Positions 43,071-56,764 of a stretch of 64,000 nt of DNA are shown one piece after another. The stretch's first letter is position 1, and every line of letters begins with the position of its first letter. Origin of the DNA: Heliocidaris erythrogramma (lineage: Eukaryota > Echinodermata > Echinoidea > Camarodonta > Echinometridae); assembly GCA_025617745.1 (NCBI GenBank), contig CM046857.1, positions 29,048,094 to 29,112,093 of the forward strand. Reading direction: 5' to 3'. The notes under the pieces were generated by a model. It was not told the origin of the DNA. It searched no databases and saw only the letters and a program-made list of their open reading frames with translations. Made by a program: the position numbers and the translations under genes.

Positions 43071-45890
43071 GTGGGTGAGAGACTTTTATCCACAGTCAGT
43101 ATGTTAACACTCCCAATAACACCCAGTACCTCTATCTCGACCGAGCACCTGGCAGCACCAAAGATGTCATCGTTGGTCAGAGACTATACCCTTCGCAGGC
43201 AACTATCAGTCTCAAGTACAGGACAGTGCCTCAGCGGCATCGTTTCCCCAAACGGTCATAAATACGAGTTCGCCAACATAGATGCATTTGCATACACACG
43301 TCACGTTTCAGTGGGATATTGTCGGCGAACTGATGACAGTTTTCGTGAGACGCTGCCTAGATTAACATGTCCCCGGCTCTTCAGCGTATGTTACCGAAAA
43401 ATGAAAAGAAATTTGAATGTTTGTTAATTCCTAAAATTTAAAAACTATTCGAATTTTTATTGCTCTCTATAATGGCTTCTACAAGGACTACATCGCAATA
43501 TGAAAACAGCAGTGTCATTAAAAATTGTCGCACAGCCTTGGCAAATATTAATAAATACATCAGCGTTCCCATTTTTCAGAACACTGATGTATTTATTATT
43601 TTTATTATTTTGAACCTGAAATTCCTTAGCTTTATAGACTGTATTACAAAGTGCAAAGAGGTTTATTGTATATACATGTATGTAAATATTTTATTTTTCA
43701 ATGAAACAAACTGATTTGGCCTCCAAGTCGTATAAGCAGGAAGAAGCTATCTTGATGAAACAAAAATGTAGAATCTCAACATTAGGATAATCAATTTATT
43801 GACCTGGAACTATGAATAACATGCTGTATATACTGTATTTGCTTTCTGATCAAGAAATTTATATCAGGGGTTTAGATAGATCATACCCTTATCATCTTAT
43901 ATTTCTAACAATTCAAGAAATGTGGTCTATATAGGAGGTAATACATGTATATTAATGGTGTATTCATGGTCATTTGCTCCCTCCTCCGAATCGATTACAT
44001 CAATCTTCAATAAAGGCTGAAGAGAGCCATAAAGGGGTGAAGAAAAGCTGAAAAGAGACTGTATTAAAGCAATTTACTGATAGCCGAAAAGAGCCTCATT
44101 CTCCTCTTGTCATGACCTCTGTCCCTGAATCGATCATCATGAATTGATCCTTATTGATGTTTTCGACTTTTAGGTTCTTGCATATTTTTTTTCATCGAAA
44201 AGACATTAAAGTCATGCAGAAATCTTGAAGGAGTCTCTCGGTTTTTCTCTTGGCTGCTATGGAATTGTTGTCTGTTCTATTCGATTCTCTTTTTGGTTCT
44301 TTTTGGCTTCGGTTTGAATTGGACCATTTTTGGGGCTCGGGCCTAGGACCAGTTTTCAGTCATATTTTCTTATTGACGTAGAGAAAAAATTTGACGTCCT
44401 TTTGAATTTTCCAAACTCATTTGTTTTTATTTGGTAATAAAGTCTGACCAAACTATGATATAATGCATCTGTTCAGTTATAAATCATACGCAAACATTTC
44501 CAGGAAATTACCTCTCCTAATTTAATTTCGATGCTTTTTAAAGCTGAATTTTTAGCTTTTTGCGATATTCCATTGATTGTGTTTTACATTTGGCAATTTT
44601 ATCTGATTTTATCTGATATTTTGTAACAAAACTTGATTACTGTTTCGACTTTACATTACATCGACAGAAGGCAAAGTGAGCCCAGTTTTGGTAATCATTT
44701 TTTAATGTTCCGTTGCTTTTATTCATCATGTTCGAGTTTTAAAAAGAAAAACCCTCGAGGCTCGACACTTACAACATGCCCATGCCCACTGCACTGTTAG
44801 AAAAATAAATTGGGTAAAAATGTCGAATTTAGGCAAATTATATTCACAAATGGGGTTACTTCTGCTCAGTATTTATAGTAAAATTTTTGCATAAAATGTC
44901 CAATTTGGATTGATTTCCCTCACGTTGGGCCACTCCTCCCCCCCCCCCCCCCCAAACAGTATTTTGTATAAATTTAGTGCCGGGTGCTAGATTTGTCCAT
45001 GGGTGACCACATTCAGAAAAATACCAAGAGGAATTGCCTTACAAGGGCAGCCAAACCATTTCCCTGCATTTTTACAACACAGATATTGTGTTACAATGTC
45101 TAAATAAATCGTATTTGTATACACTTAGCTTTCTTTTGGCACAAAAACAAAAAATTGTAACATTTTGCAACGATTCTTAATCTTGGCATGCATATTTTGC
45201 TCCAGCCAACAGCCAAATGAAAAGAGCCATTTTTGTTGCTCTGCAGGGTAATCAAGAAAAAAAATGTTAGTCGATCTCTTGTGGAATTACATGTGTAACG
45301 TATCTATATTTTATATGTCCTTTGTGTTTTTATCTTCCAGAAAATTCTGTGTGAATACAGTGTATGTTTGTTATGTTTTATTCATCTATTATTTCGGACC
45401 AATTCAACTTACAACGTGTATTAGATGTGTGTGATATTATAATGCAATAGCATAGTGTCTTTTCACCGATGGAAGCCATCGCTGTTCACTGTAAGCCTGC
45501 ATGTTACGCTGAGATGTACAGTATATATTGAAAATGAATTTTGATTCACTGTATTTATAACTTAAAGTTGATATTTCTCATTGTTAATTATTTTTATTTG
45601 CCTTCCTATTACACCTACTGCCGAAAAACTTTAATATCAACTTCTAGTATTTGTCAAAGCTTACAATACTTCCAGTAATAAAAAAGACTCGAATACTGGG
45701 TATGTGTATTGAACTTAAAAATTCTAATTTAGATTGAAACAATAGTTAATGAAATACGTTGTTTACATAATATTATCATATTATGCTACATTACTTCCCT
45801 TGTAGGTTTTCAGTTGTTGCAATATAAAATACAATTATTTCTCCTGTTATTATCGCGTTCTTAGTGTAACTTATTTGAGACCTGGATGCA
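43071..45890. other. Probable 3' UTR, then non-coding DNA
   Basis: A 118-codon frame at 43071-43427 has no recognisable domain and no homology to PMM; it probably lies in untranslated sequence. After about 44.1 kb nothing distinctive is seen apart from a C run at 44937. Confidence 0.45.
44009..44014 (+). promoter_or_regulatory. Candidate poly(A) signal downstream of PMM-B
   Basis: AATAAA 1.8 kb past the PMM-B stop. 42172-44000 holds no convincing ORF and is most simply 3' UTR. Further AATAAA copies follow near 44437 and 45679, so the true end is uncertain. Confidence 0.25.
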
Positions 45891-45892
45891 AT

Positions 45893-46138
45893 ATAGGCCT
45901 GTTCACAAATACAGTATATTCAAATTTTAAGCATACAGCTGTACTGAAACAAAAGTTGTTCTTAACAACATGAAAGCTTGTCAAAGGCTTGTCATACACA
46001 GCAACAACTAATGTATGCAAACTGGATTGCAAGTATTGTAGTTCAGTCATTAATAACAGGTTAATGGAATACCTCGTTATACTAGGTCCCCAGGAAAGAA
46101 ACATCCATAAATTTGAATAACTTTGTGAACAGGTCTAT
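45893..46138. mobile_element. MITE, copy 2 of the 21245 family
   Basis: Same orientation and same interior as 21245-21478, with more substitutions. The terminal repeats are less perfect here (ATAGGCCTGTTCACAAATAC against AATAACTTTGTGAACAGG), so this copy looks older. Confidence 0.85.
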
Positions 46139-47763
46139 TAGCGGACGTATAAAGTGAAGAAAATTCCCATTTTCTGTTTGTATTTTCGTTGTTTTTCCTT
46201 GTGTTTCCTTCCCATAGTATATAGCACCGGGTGTATTATTTTGTATTTTTGTTTTATTAGAATAATCGCTTTTATGATTATATTTTACATTATGCTGGTT
46301 CTAATCAGGGTTTAATATGGCATTATGCCTAGATAGAATAATGAATATTTACACTCGGCGCTGTGAGGAGAAGAATTTGAAGAAGGAGGTGTTGAATTAA
46401 GACAGTATGCGAACAATGCATGATCCACTCCAAAATAGTCAGGTTGAATTACTCTTTTGAGAGTGGAATCATCTATTATTATTTTTTTAAGTGGAATTTT
46501 ATACTCTGGTACATTTAGAGAGTACTGCAGAAAATTACGTCTGCATAGAGCCCGAAGGACGCTTATTCATTGATTATAATGATATTTGTGTATGAGAGAT
46601 ATAATTTTGATCTCTTATTCGCTCAAATAAATTTATATTTAGGGAGTTCTCCACTGAAATCTATTTTTCATATTTAAAAAAAAGAGCCTGAAGAATTGGT
46701 TCATTTTTTAAAAGGTGCCAATGCGCGAAACTTTACTAACCACGCGCTATTGTCGTAAATACATTATTACGTTGTAATATAAGATTATGAATGGAAGCCG
46801 GCTTCTGGTTTTTCAGCAGATCATACTAGTAGTCAAATAGGCGCAAAGAGGGGCATAGCATCACGTTGTATTATGAGATTATTTTTGTTACAAGAAAATA
46901 AATATAATGTACGAAACAAAAGTGAAGTGTTGTATTGCGTTTCTTTCTAATAATACATTGCGTGTCAGAAAAAAAATGTACACTTTGAAAATATCCTCCA
47001 AAATCATAATTTCACAATATATACAATTTTTTGTTATACAATAATTATGGGGTGAGGGTCTATTTCATCCGATGACACTATGAGCATTGAAAATATTTTA
47101 CGCTTGAGTGAGAATCAATTTATGATAGCTGACAGAAAACATGCAGTTACTGCCTGATAAAAACTTGGATCAAATTCAAGACTCGGGCATTTTGCGCAAA
47201 CCAAAGAAATATGTTGAGAACACATTCAATGTTAAATCATGAGACATTTGAGTTGGAGAAAGGGGACATTAAATACAAAGTAAAAAACCACTAGCGTAGC
47301 TAGCTAAAATACGGATCTCCCTTTTTAGAGTTGTTACCTTTTTCTTTCTTTTTTTTTTTAGCTTATCAGAGAATTATGAAGGAATTGGCCCGAAATCAAG
47401 ACGAACCTAAGTTCAATAGTATTCGCATGTGCTACAATCTCCTTTATGTGATTTTTTTAACTCTACAGTTGAGAGCTCGAAGAGTCAACATAGTGACTCA
47501 CCAGATAATGGGATGACCTTATAGAGTCCAAAGTCTTTAAGATTTTTCAAGTTCACTTGGATTTCGGCTATCTTACAAAAAAATAAACAAACTTATCTCG
47601 ATTGAACTCTTAACACACTAAAGTATCTTTCTTTGTTTTCCGAGTAGGCAAGGCAAGATTATTTGGCATATCCGGCTTGCAGAGATACACAATGTCATGC
47701 ACATCGACAATATAAAACTGACATTCCCCCACAATTACCCTTTTTCCCGCCCCATCCCGCCCA

Positions 47764-47803
<40 letters not shown>

Positions 47804-47869
47804 TCTTTCTCTGTCACTCACTGGCTCCCCCTCTCCCTCTCTCTCAGTCTGTCTCTGCCTCTCTATCCT

Positions 47870-47900
<31 letters not shown>

Positions 47901-50900
47901 TCTCTCACTTTCTCTCTCTCTCTCTCTCTCCTTCTCCCTCCCTAACTCCCTCGCTTACAATACATATTTCACAATTAGTAAATAGGATGTAAAATTACTT
48001 TACAATGTTTAATTGGCAAGTTACATAATCTTTATATACCCGCATTACTTTCCTGCCCAGGAAGTTGACTCGTGGCCAAAATGTTTATAGAATGCATTCT
48101 TTATTCCACCTGCCTGATTAATAATTGAATCGTGAAAAACTCCAAGAATTGTTTAAAGTCACCTTCAAATACATGTTGTCGTCTTTAACACTGACTGGAC
48201 ATCATGATAGCTGTAGACTGTAGGCCCTATCAAAATTCAATTTGCAATTAAGATAACATACAAACAATGAAAATAAAGTGTCAATTAAATTTTGAAAAAT
48301 AAAGAATATACCTTCTACATTTCACCAAAAAAATAATAATTTATTATACTGTCTCCACAAAACCCAAACTGCCAAAGAACAGCACGGCATTGCATATAGT
48401 GTAAAATAACCATGGCAACCAAACTTCTGACATTTACATACGTTTGAAACGATTGATTTGTTCCGACTGAATTCCTATTCACATTGAATTTGGAAGAGAG
48501 AAAGCTTGCATTTTGGGTGTAGTCCAATAGATTTCTTTTGTGTCGGATTATCTTGTGTCTACACACCCTCAGTAGAGAAAACAACCTCGGTGTGCAATGA
48601 CATGCACATGTGGCTATTTAGTCTATTTACTAAACCCTCAATAAGAAAATAATACAAGTACATGCAAAACAAAGTTATTTAGAGCTTCACAAAAAGTATC
48701 TACAATAGTTGTAATTAATCAATATAAGAATAGTACATTATTTAAATGGTGTTTCTATCAGCCATGTCCCCTCCTTACTGAAAAAATGTTGAACTATGGT
48801 CTGAAAATGTAAACTACGCTGTGAAAATTGACAGTGGATGCGATTGTCTGAATATACCGTTACATTGCGTAAAACTCGCCTAGTTACAAGAAGAGCTTGC
48901 TGTTTCATGTTGTATGATTGTACCAACACCACGAATACGGATCTTACTGAGGGGAATTTATCGCTAATTGAACACAACTGATTATTTGGAAATGGACATA
49001 TCTTTGCGAGATCTTTGATAAGTTTAGGACTGAGGAGGAACAAATTGTGGTGAGTTATCAAACATCTACAAATCTTCTAGGAAGGCAGTCGTACACTAGC
49101 TGTTGGTATCCTACGGAGACTGATGCCATTGTAAGCCGGTGGGAGAGGGGTACCACCTTGTGAAGTGGCTGTGCACAGACTGCTAGCGGTTCCTTGGTAT
49201 GCAGAGACCAGTTAGGGAGTTCTTAGTTGCAGAACTTGAGAAGGAGTGTCATGTCTCATGATCTTATTTTCCTGAGATCGTTTCATCGTGATTGTTGTTA
49301 CAAGAGGTTTGTAATATTTCCGTGAAGTAGCAAGTATAGTACGTATTGGTATAATAGGAGCGTTATGCTGCTTTTTATGCATGCACGACGTGTGAATGAA
49401 ATTGTTTATGAAAAGACGAGATGAAATTAACCGATTAATTTTGGTGGTTGTGGATTATTTGAACCAACCAATGTTTTGTTTGTCTGGTTTTCATACTTTG
49501 TCAGGAAATTGTGGTTTAACCTTATTTTTATTAGGTAGTTTTAATTATTGACATACCACTATACGTCATGACCATATCGTCTACAAATATTTTGTGTGGA
49601 AAACTGGAAACTACTTTCTCAAGGCCACTGTGATCAGATTAGTCTGTATAAATAATTTATGTTTTACACTTCCTGACGTTTATACAGATATAAGTGATTA
49701 TAATATATTTTTGTTTCTATTTAATTCAAGATGGATACAATTATTATTGTCTAATCCTTTCGCTTTATAGTGACAACAGTGAATCATTGACATAATATTA
49801 CATAATCCACCGTGCATGTTGCCAGGGAGAAAGTGCATAATTATGATCTACGCACGGGTGGGTCCACTTGTTCCACATATAATTTGCCATGCCGTGAAAC
49901 TTTTTTGGAATGTTATATAATGATGCAAATTTCGTTCTTTTTAGGAAGCAAAAAGAAAAGGCAAATAATGTTAGCTCGGTCCTCATCATTTTCTATTTCG
50001 AGTTAGGGAAAATCTTTTCATTCCAAAATATCCTAAGTTGTATAGTCGTGTCTTTTAAATTAAAAAAGAATAATCTTTATAGGGCTTATAGTGAAGAAAG
50101 TAATGTTATATCTTTGGTGGGGATTTTTTTTGTCTGACAAACTCGTGTTTATGGACTTTATATCATTATTGTTCAACTTTTATAGTTTGCAAGTTATAAC
50201 CACCCTGTCTGTAACTATATATGACCATTGTGTCGATTAATTTTCGCAATTGTGCAGGGGGGGGGGGTCATTTCTGACAAAATCTGCTGTTGCTAGATGG
50301 TCTGTTGTTAATATTGATTAGGGAGAAATATAAATAGAAATTAACCGAATTTAATAGAGGCAATATAATAAACGACAGATATTTAGTTTGTGGGGCGGGA
50401 AGGGGGCGGGGCAAAGATATAGCCTGTTCAAAAAATTTTATTCATTTTTTGTAGGGGCACTACCTGTTGCCCAGTGCCCTCTCTTTCGTATAATCGAGGA
50501 CCCTTTCGACATGTGATATGAATTATGAGAAGCGAGGTCGATGGTGTGTAGGGATGGTAATCATTATTCTCCTGATCACAATCACAGCATCTATATCGTG
50601 ACCGGTTTGTAATAATTTACAGAGCTGGGAGTGAGATATCTTGCTGAGTTTGAATTGCTGAGTTGCATGGAATCGCCTGTGTATTTATTTTCAATAGACC
50701 ACCGGACACTTCTTAAATTCACATCATAATTTTCTCATTAATAGTAGGCTCTTCCAGCACTATAGTTTTTAATAAGTGTGAAAAGAAAAGACAACGAACC
50801 CCTTTTGGTGAATATAGCTGGGTTGTGCAGTGGCGTATCCAAAAATTGTTGAACTCGGGCGGAGGCGTATAAGTAACATATCTAGACATTCTCAAGTGAT

Positions 50901-53450
50901 GAACACTCATTTTACTGTCGGATACATAAAGAAGAAAGGAGAGAAAGAACTGACAAGATTGGATGCAAAACAAGGGGGCCTACTCCCCCCCCCCCAAAAA
51001 AAAAAATATATATATATATATATATTAATAAATAAATAAAATGAATAAATAAATGAAAATGAAGGAGATGGATAGACAGCATAAATGAAGATGGAAGAAC
51101 AGTAGATCTGGAGTTGGCTATAGATGGAGATCGAGAAAGACCAGACTCCTATTCCTAAACCGAGGACCCACGGGAGTAGATGATGATGAGGGCGGGGGCG
51201 GGGTGCATATTCCGGCTTCGCCTGTATAATACGTCTCAGCATGATAAGGAGAGCTTGTTGGCAGGGTTTAGCATTCGAATCTATGCCTATACGTGTTAAT
51301 CTTGTGCTAGTTCCAAGACTGGATCTTTGCACAAAATGGTTCTTTATATATACTGAATTGAAATACATCTTCGTAAAACATTACCAAAGCCTCCATACAT
51401 CGGGATAATAGATTATAGTCTCGCCGGAGGTTCCCGTCGAGAAGTTAACGAGCCGCACCCTTCTACTCCACGGGGCCAAAGGGCATAAATGATGACATGA
51501 GTCTTCACCTGTCAACAATTTTGAGAGGTACAGGATGAAAGGCGATAACAGAGGCTATCACTTCATACTTTGAACCAAGTCCAACCATGGAGCTAAAAAA
51601 AGCTATTTTTAGCTGATGCTTCGACTATAAGCCTAACTTCGTTTGGTCGTTAAATTGCCATTAGAACACTAAACACTTACACTTCTTTCGAGGAGACTGC
51701 GCCTTTTAATATTTTTAAAACACAAATACATGTATGGAGCCAAATTAATGTTGTTAATTATTGTCATCAACTCATCATCATCATTATCATCATCATCATC
51801 ATCATTATCATCATCGTCTCCAGGAACTAGAAACTTGCAAGAACGATATGCTATTAAAGCGTTCATGAAACAGTCATGAACTAAAATCAAGTTTCTATAA
51901 TAATCTGATATTTCTATATGTAAGTTTAATGATAAACATTCATCGAGTTTTCGTCCTGATTGATCGTTTGACTTTGAGCCATTTGTATGACAGATTGATA
52001 TTCATGGATCGATGTTTTATTATGGTATCGGTAACATGACTGTCTTATTATGAAAAAACATGGATTAATATAATATTCGTAATAATCAAAATACAGCTGT
52101 TTAGTACTTTGGGTGTAGTTTATGATATCATTTTCCCGTCTTAAAAGTTCTAGACTTTTATGCTCTTTTAGGGTGAATTTTATGTAGCACCATGACAAAC
52201 TTTGACTTGCTTTATTATTATGTCAATGTGACAATATCAAATATGGTATTCCAGTACTGATAGCGATAGTTTGTGTAACACTCTATATGTTGTCGATATG
52301 TACTATCCGATGGCGTCTATATATTCAGCGAGTGTTACAGGTTATAGCAGCTACACCAACAAGACAGAACATGAAGCAATACAACAAGTGGAACTAAGTT
52401 TCCAATATACTTTATTGGATAAGCTGATGTGATAACTGTCGAAAACGTGATACTCCTTTTTCCAGCCAAGAGTGGCTAGGAGTATAAAACACGGAAGGTG
52501 TTGAGTCGAAGACTCAAACCTCAGGAAAGCCCAGAAAGAGAATTTGTCTTCTCTTTTATAGAGGTTACTTTGTGATATTCCTGGATATAGAATTATGTAG
52601 GTAACTGATGGGGACAATTAATCTTAAATCTGAAGGGAGAGCCCAAATAGTTCATTGAAAGATGCTTAACACTGATATGTCTGGGGTGTATCACTCAGGT
52701 GGCAGTTGACCTACCTCCTTGGACCATTGAAACCAAAATTACCCATTAATGGGGAGAGCTGTCTTTAAACTGGATAAGAGTCATTTTTATTCCTGGCCCT
52801 AGTGTAGCCTTCCTGGCACCTTACATTTGTTATAGTATGAGCTATGTCAGACAGAGAGCTAGACTGAGCAAGAGAGACAGAGGAAGTAATAATGACCTTG
52901 TTTTGATGTTATTGTTTTGGTCGGTTACAAAAATACACATCCGGTTTCAATGTGGTCAATATGACATCAGTGTGGCTTATTTTGTGATGGCTGTGTGAGA
53001 TAAAGAGGGAGTCCCCCATTTTAGGTCAATAAATGGACTACTGTGAATTCCTTTTCTGAAATGGTATTCTTGATTCTCGAATGATATTAAGACTCTATAT
53101 ATCCTCGAAATATACTGTTACAGTTAGGATGATAAGAAAAAATCCACTACCTTTACTTCCCTGTCTGTTTAGACATGGACTTACAAGTAGGTCCATGGTT
53201 TAGAGGACTTGAAGTTAAATGTCCTTTGCGAAACTTTGGGATTGGGAATTACTTTTAGGCATAGTCGCATGCTGACATAGAGCACTGCGTCAGGATGGAT
53301 TATTCTGGTTGACTGTTTCCTCCTGCAATGTCCTGCGTTCTACATAAATCTGAGCCGTATAAAAAAAAATGATTTCTAGTTCAGGCCAAATTAAATTGAT
53401 TCCTAGTTTCTCGTCCGGATTTTTCGACAATGATGAGGAGGGGGTACCAT
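46139..53450. other. Gene-poor stretch
   Basis: No coding region that I can support. Contents: CT microsatellite (47772-47950), G run (50258), a GTGGCGTATCC-type MITE end (50828), AT/AATA repeats (51003-51060), a TCA/ATC run (51772-51813). Open frames here are short and show no known domain. Confidence 0.5.
47772..47950. repeat. (CT)n microsatellite
   Basis: CTCTCT with CCCTCT and CACTCT interruptions. Overlapping Ser/Leu-rich frames are repeat readings. Confidence 0.95.
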
Positions 53451-53596
53451 GTTATTTGATATTAAGATATTTTTCCAAGATGGCCGCCGCACATACAAAA
53501 GGATATTAGACACGGCTTCCCGTTATATTTGATATTAAGATATTTTTCCAAGATGGCCGCCGCACATACAAAAAGATATTAGACACGGCTTCCCGT
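53451..53596. repeat. 72-bp tandem duplication
   Basis: TTTGATATTAAGATATTTTT through GGCCGCCGCACATAC to CACGGCTTCCCG is repeated once with almost no change. The near identity implies a recent event. Confidence 0.93.
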
Positions 53597-54116
53597 TATA
53601 TTTATATTCTTTTGGGGTCCTTTTAAACCCCCAACAGGCATCAAGTTATAACTTTAGGGGTCTGCAGAAAAAAATTTTGTGGTTTAATTTTTTTTTAATT
53701 ATTTCTTTTTTACAAAAATATCAAATGACAACCCCCAAAAAAGGGCGAAAAAAAAGATGCGGACGGGGACGAGAAATTAGGAATAATTTTTATTTGGCCT
53801 GACATGGAATCACGTCTATAAACTATACCCATGTATCTTTCTTAGAATATACTTTTATTCAGCAGTTATCACTCCCCAATATTTTGGGTTTAACCCATTC
53901 TTGCCATCCATGGGGGATGCGAATTTATTCTCCAGAGACTTTTGAGAAAATGAATAACTGAGATTTCAATTTCTCTAATCAGTTCCGCAGGGTCAACATT
54001 TGCACCTCAACAAAATGTTTTGGGAATGTGTTTATGGTTTACAGTAATGTTTGCACCTTGTACACCTGCGGCATAATATGTTATGGAATATTCTCCTGGT
54101 TCGAAGGTTGATTCTT

Positions 54117-54275
54117 TAGAGGAGGAGGAGGAGAAGAAGAAGAAGAAGTAGAAGAAGAAGACGAAGAAGGAGAGGAGGAGGAAGAAGAAGTAAAAGAAGA
54201 AAAAAAAAGGAGGAGGAGGAGGATGAGAAAGGGAAGAAGGAGAAGAAGAAAGAAAGAAAGAAAGAGAGAGGGATG
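54117..54275. repeat. Purine (GAA/GGA)n tract
   Basis: About 160 bp of GAAGAAG and GGAGGAG on the plus strand. The Ser/Phe/Leu frames on the minus strand are repeat readings. Confidence 0.95.
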
Positions 54276-54749
54276 TGAGAAGGGTCGTTTTTTGAATTTG
54301 ACACTCCATTTAAAATTTATGACAGCATATCTTATTATTATCAAAAATTCGAAAAACTGGCATCCCCCTTGCAGTTATTGATCATTTGGAAAATCAGTTC
54401 TTTTCCCTCTTTGTTTGTTGGAAATTGACACCCCCCCCCCCCCCCCCCCCTTTCAAAGTTGTCTATATAGCCACGCATCTGTGTCCATCCCAGCCCAGGT
54501 CGTTTCCCGCGTGGTTCTTGTTTATTTATATAGCTTACCTTATCAGTCTAACATATATGTTAAGAAACTAATTCGTCTTCATCTACATTGTCTGACAACA
54601 GTTTAAACTTGAGAAGACACATTCTTCAACTCTCCTATCGTCATCGCTAATAATACCTCGTTTCCAATTACAGGTGAGTGATCTCGCCCGTGGCAGGTGA
54701 CCGGACACGAACCCTGAGCTAAGGTCAGGTCGCCTTGGCAACCGTGTTT

Positions 54750-54849
54750 TCTCAGGTCACTCCAAACAACCGAAAGGCGATCCTTCAAGAATTCTGAGGA
54801 ATTCCCTTCTCATCAAAGATAGTCTCGGAGTTGGAGACCTTTAATTCAG
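54750..54849 (+). other. Possible 5' UTR exon of the LRAT-like gene
   Basis: The acceptor at 56750-56751 just before the LRAT-like ATG implies an upstream non-coding exon. A strong donor TTCAG|GTAAGA ends at 54849 with no ORF before it. The left boundary is arbitrary. Weak inference; RNA reads would decide. Confidence 0.2.
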
Positions 54850-55514
54850 GTAAGATAATTTTAGACGGCAAGTGTTGTAGAAACTTGCAAAGGGGCAGTC
54901 CCGAATGAATACCTTCGCGAAATTGCTTTGAGAATACGTATTTTATAGTCATGGGGTTAAAATAATGATTTTATTCAGTGTATACTATATCAACATCTCC
55001 GACTCCGTGGCATGACTTTTTCATAGTTTGATATAGGCCTACACTACAGGCTACAGCCATGCATGTGCTTAACTTTTTGTTGTAATTAAGCTTAACTTTC
55101 CTTAACTTTTCATGAAAAGATAATGTACAAAGTGAGATATTTGCGCCGAATGTGCACGAAAGCTCTTAGACATTCATGAACACTGTAAAGTATTGTTCAT
55201 TTCATGTTTAATGCATATACTATAGTAATTTATCTGATTAGTGTTATCGAATGGAACTCTATTCATTCAGGGACGTGGGCTCATTTCCAGGATGAGAGGG
55301 GGAGGGCGGTCAAACGCGCTAATCGTAATTAAATTATCCAAGGGATGCACAGTTAATTACACCCCCTCCCCCTTTCCACACCACCACACACACACGCACC
55401 CACACCCGCACCCACACCGGAACAACGTCTCTATTTTGATCATTATTTTGATATGATACTTTGCACATAGTGTCAGAGTTTGAAATCTAGATTAGATGAA
55501 TGTTGTTGGCATCA

Positions 55515-55810
55515 CTAGCGTAGCTGAGGAGGGGTCAGGGGGCAAAGTGCCCCCTTACAACTTTCTCAAAAAAATTGTGCCCCCCCCCCTTGTCGAAGGA
55601 AAGAAGGAAAGCCGAACCCCTTAAAATATGAGTCCCCCCCCCCCCCCCCCACTGAACGACTTTTGGAGGGCTGGCAATTTTTTTTTTGCCCCCCCCCCCC
55701 CCCAGCGACTTTTGAAGGGCTGACGCAATGAAAAAAATACGAATCTTCCTCCAAGCAGTTTCCCAAAGTTGACAGCCCTGCATTTGTGTGCCCCCTTCTC
55801 CAAAATCTTA
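55515..55810. repeat. Poly-C-bearing repeat
   Basis: Four C runs separated by GGCTGGCAATTTTT-like and GAAGGGCTGAC-like segments, with AAAGTTGACA and ATTTGTGTGCCCCC towards the right. A related order (GGTCTGGCG, AAAGTTGACAAACC, GGATTTGTGTGCCCCC) occurs at 60120-60275. Confidence 0.7.
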
Positions 55811-56764
55811 TGGCTTGGCATGTTATCTACTATTGTTTCATGAAACCTGTCATATCAGGTGTTATGTATTGGATTTCATCCAGCTGTGTGACAGTCTTCC
55901 GAAGCAGCAAAAAAAATACACGGGAGCGGTGAGCAGATTAGCCATTTAAATTTCAAACTTGAAACGAGCTCTGTAAAGAACAGAAGAATACGTAAGATTT
56001 ACTGGAAATTAATTTATAGCGAATCCAGGCAGAAAGGTAATTTTTGTTCACACGGGGAACGTGCCTCTGCCCCATCGCTTGGCCAACAGAAAAAAAACAA
56101 AGAGAGAAATGGAAAAGAGAACAGGCGAGAGAGAGGGTAAGGGAGGTGGAGAGTAACGTGAAAATATAAGACAATTTGACCCTCTTCCACCCACCTCCTT
56201 TTCGGGTGACCTTGATGATGATTTTTCGCGTATTATCCAGCCAGTGCCCCCTCAATGCCTGAACTCACTTTCTGCTACTGCTTCTAGATGAAAAGACATT
56301 ATCGAAATAATTGTTTTTCATGTAAAATAAAGCGAAATTTCTTTGAAGTCTGGATCATAGTTCGCTTCAGTTCACGTATGCATTTTATTTATAAAAACAT
56401 AATAACATTATGTGCGCAACAAAAATCCATTTCATATTTAATATTTTCATTAAAAAGCCTCTTTTTATTTCTTTATTTTTCCTTCATATTGCATTATTTT
56501 GTAGGAATTAAGAAAATGAAATGTTTCTCTTCTTTCTTATACATTGGTCTGAAAGGGTCCGGGTGATTTACATAATCGCACAATGAGTGGCGCCGCGGTG
56601 GGCGGGTGTTCATATATATATATTCACATATATATTATTCATAATGTTTTATTGATTTTCATGATTACAAACATCATTGTGTGTGTGTCAACGTGGTGTG
56701 AACAAAGTTCGATTAAATTTTGCTCTATTCATTACTGTTTCACTTCATTAGTTGCTGATTCACA

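Noticed and set aside
43071..43427. 118-codon frame after PMM-B
   Set aside because: No recognisable motif and no splice sites linking it to PMM-B; most likely 3' UTR.
54007..54344. Overlapping Ser/Phe/Leu-rich minus-strand frames
   Set aside because: Readings of the GAA/GGA purine tract.
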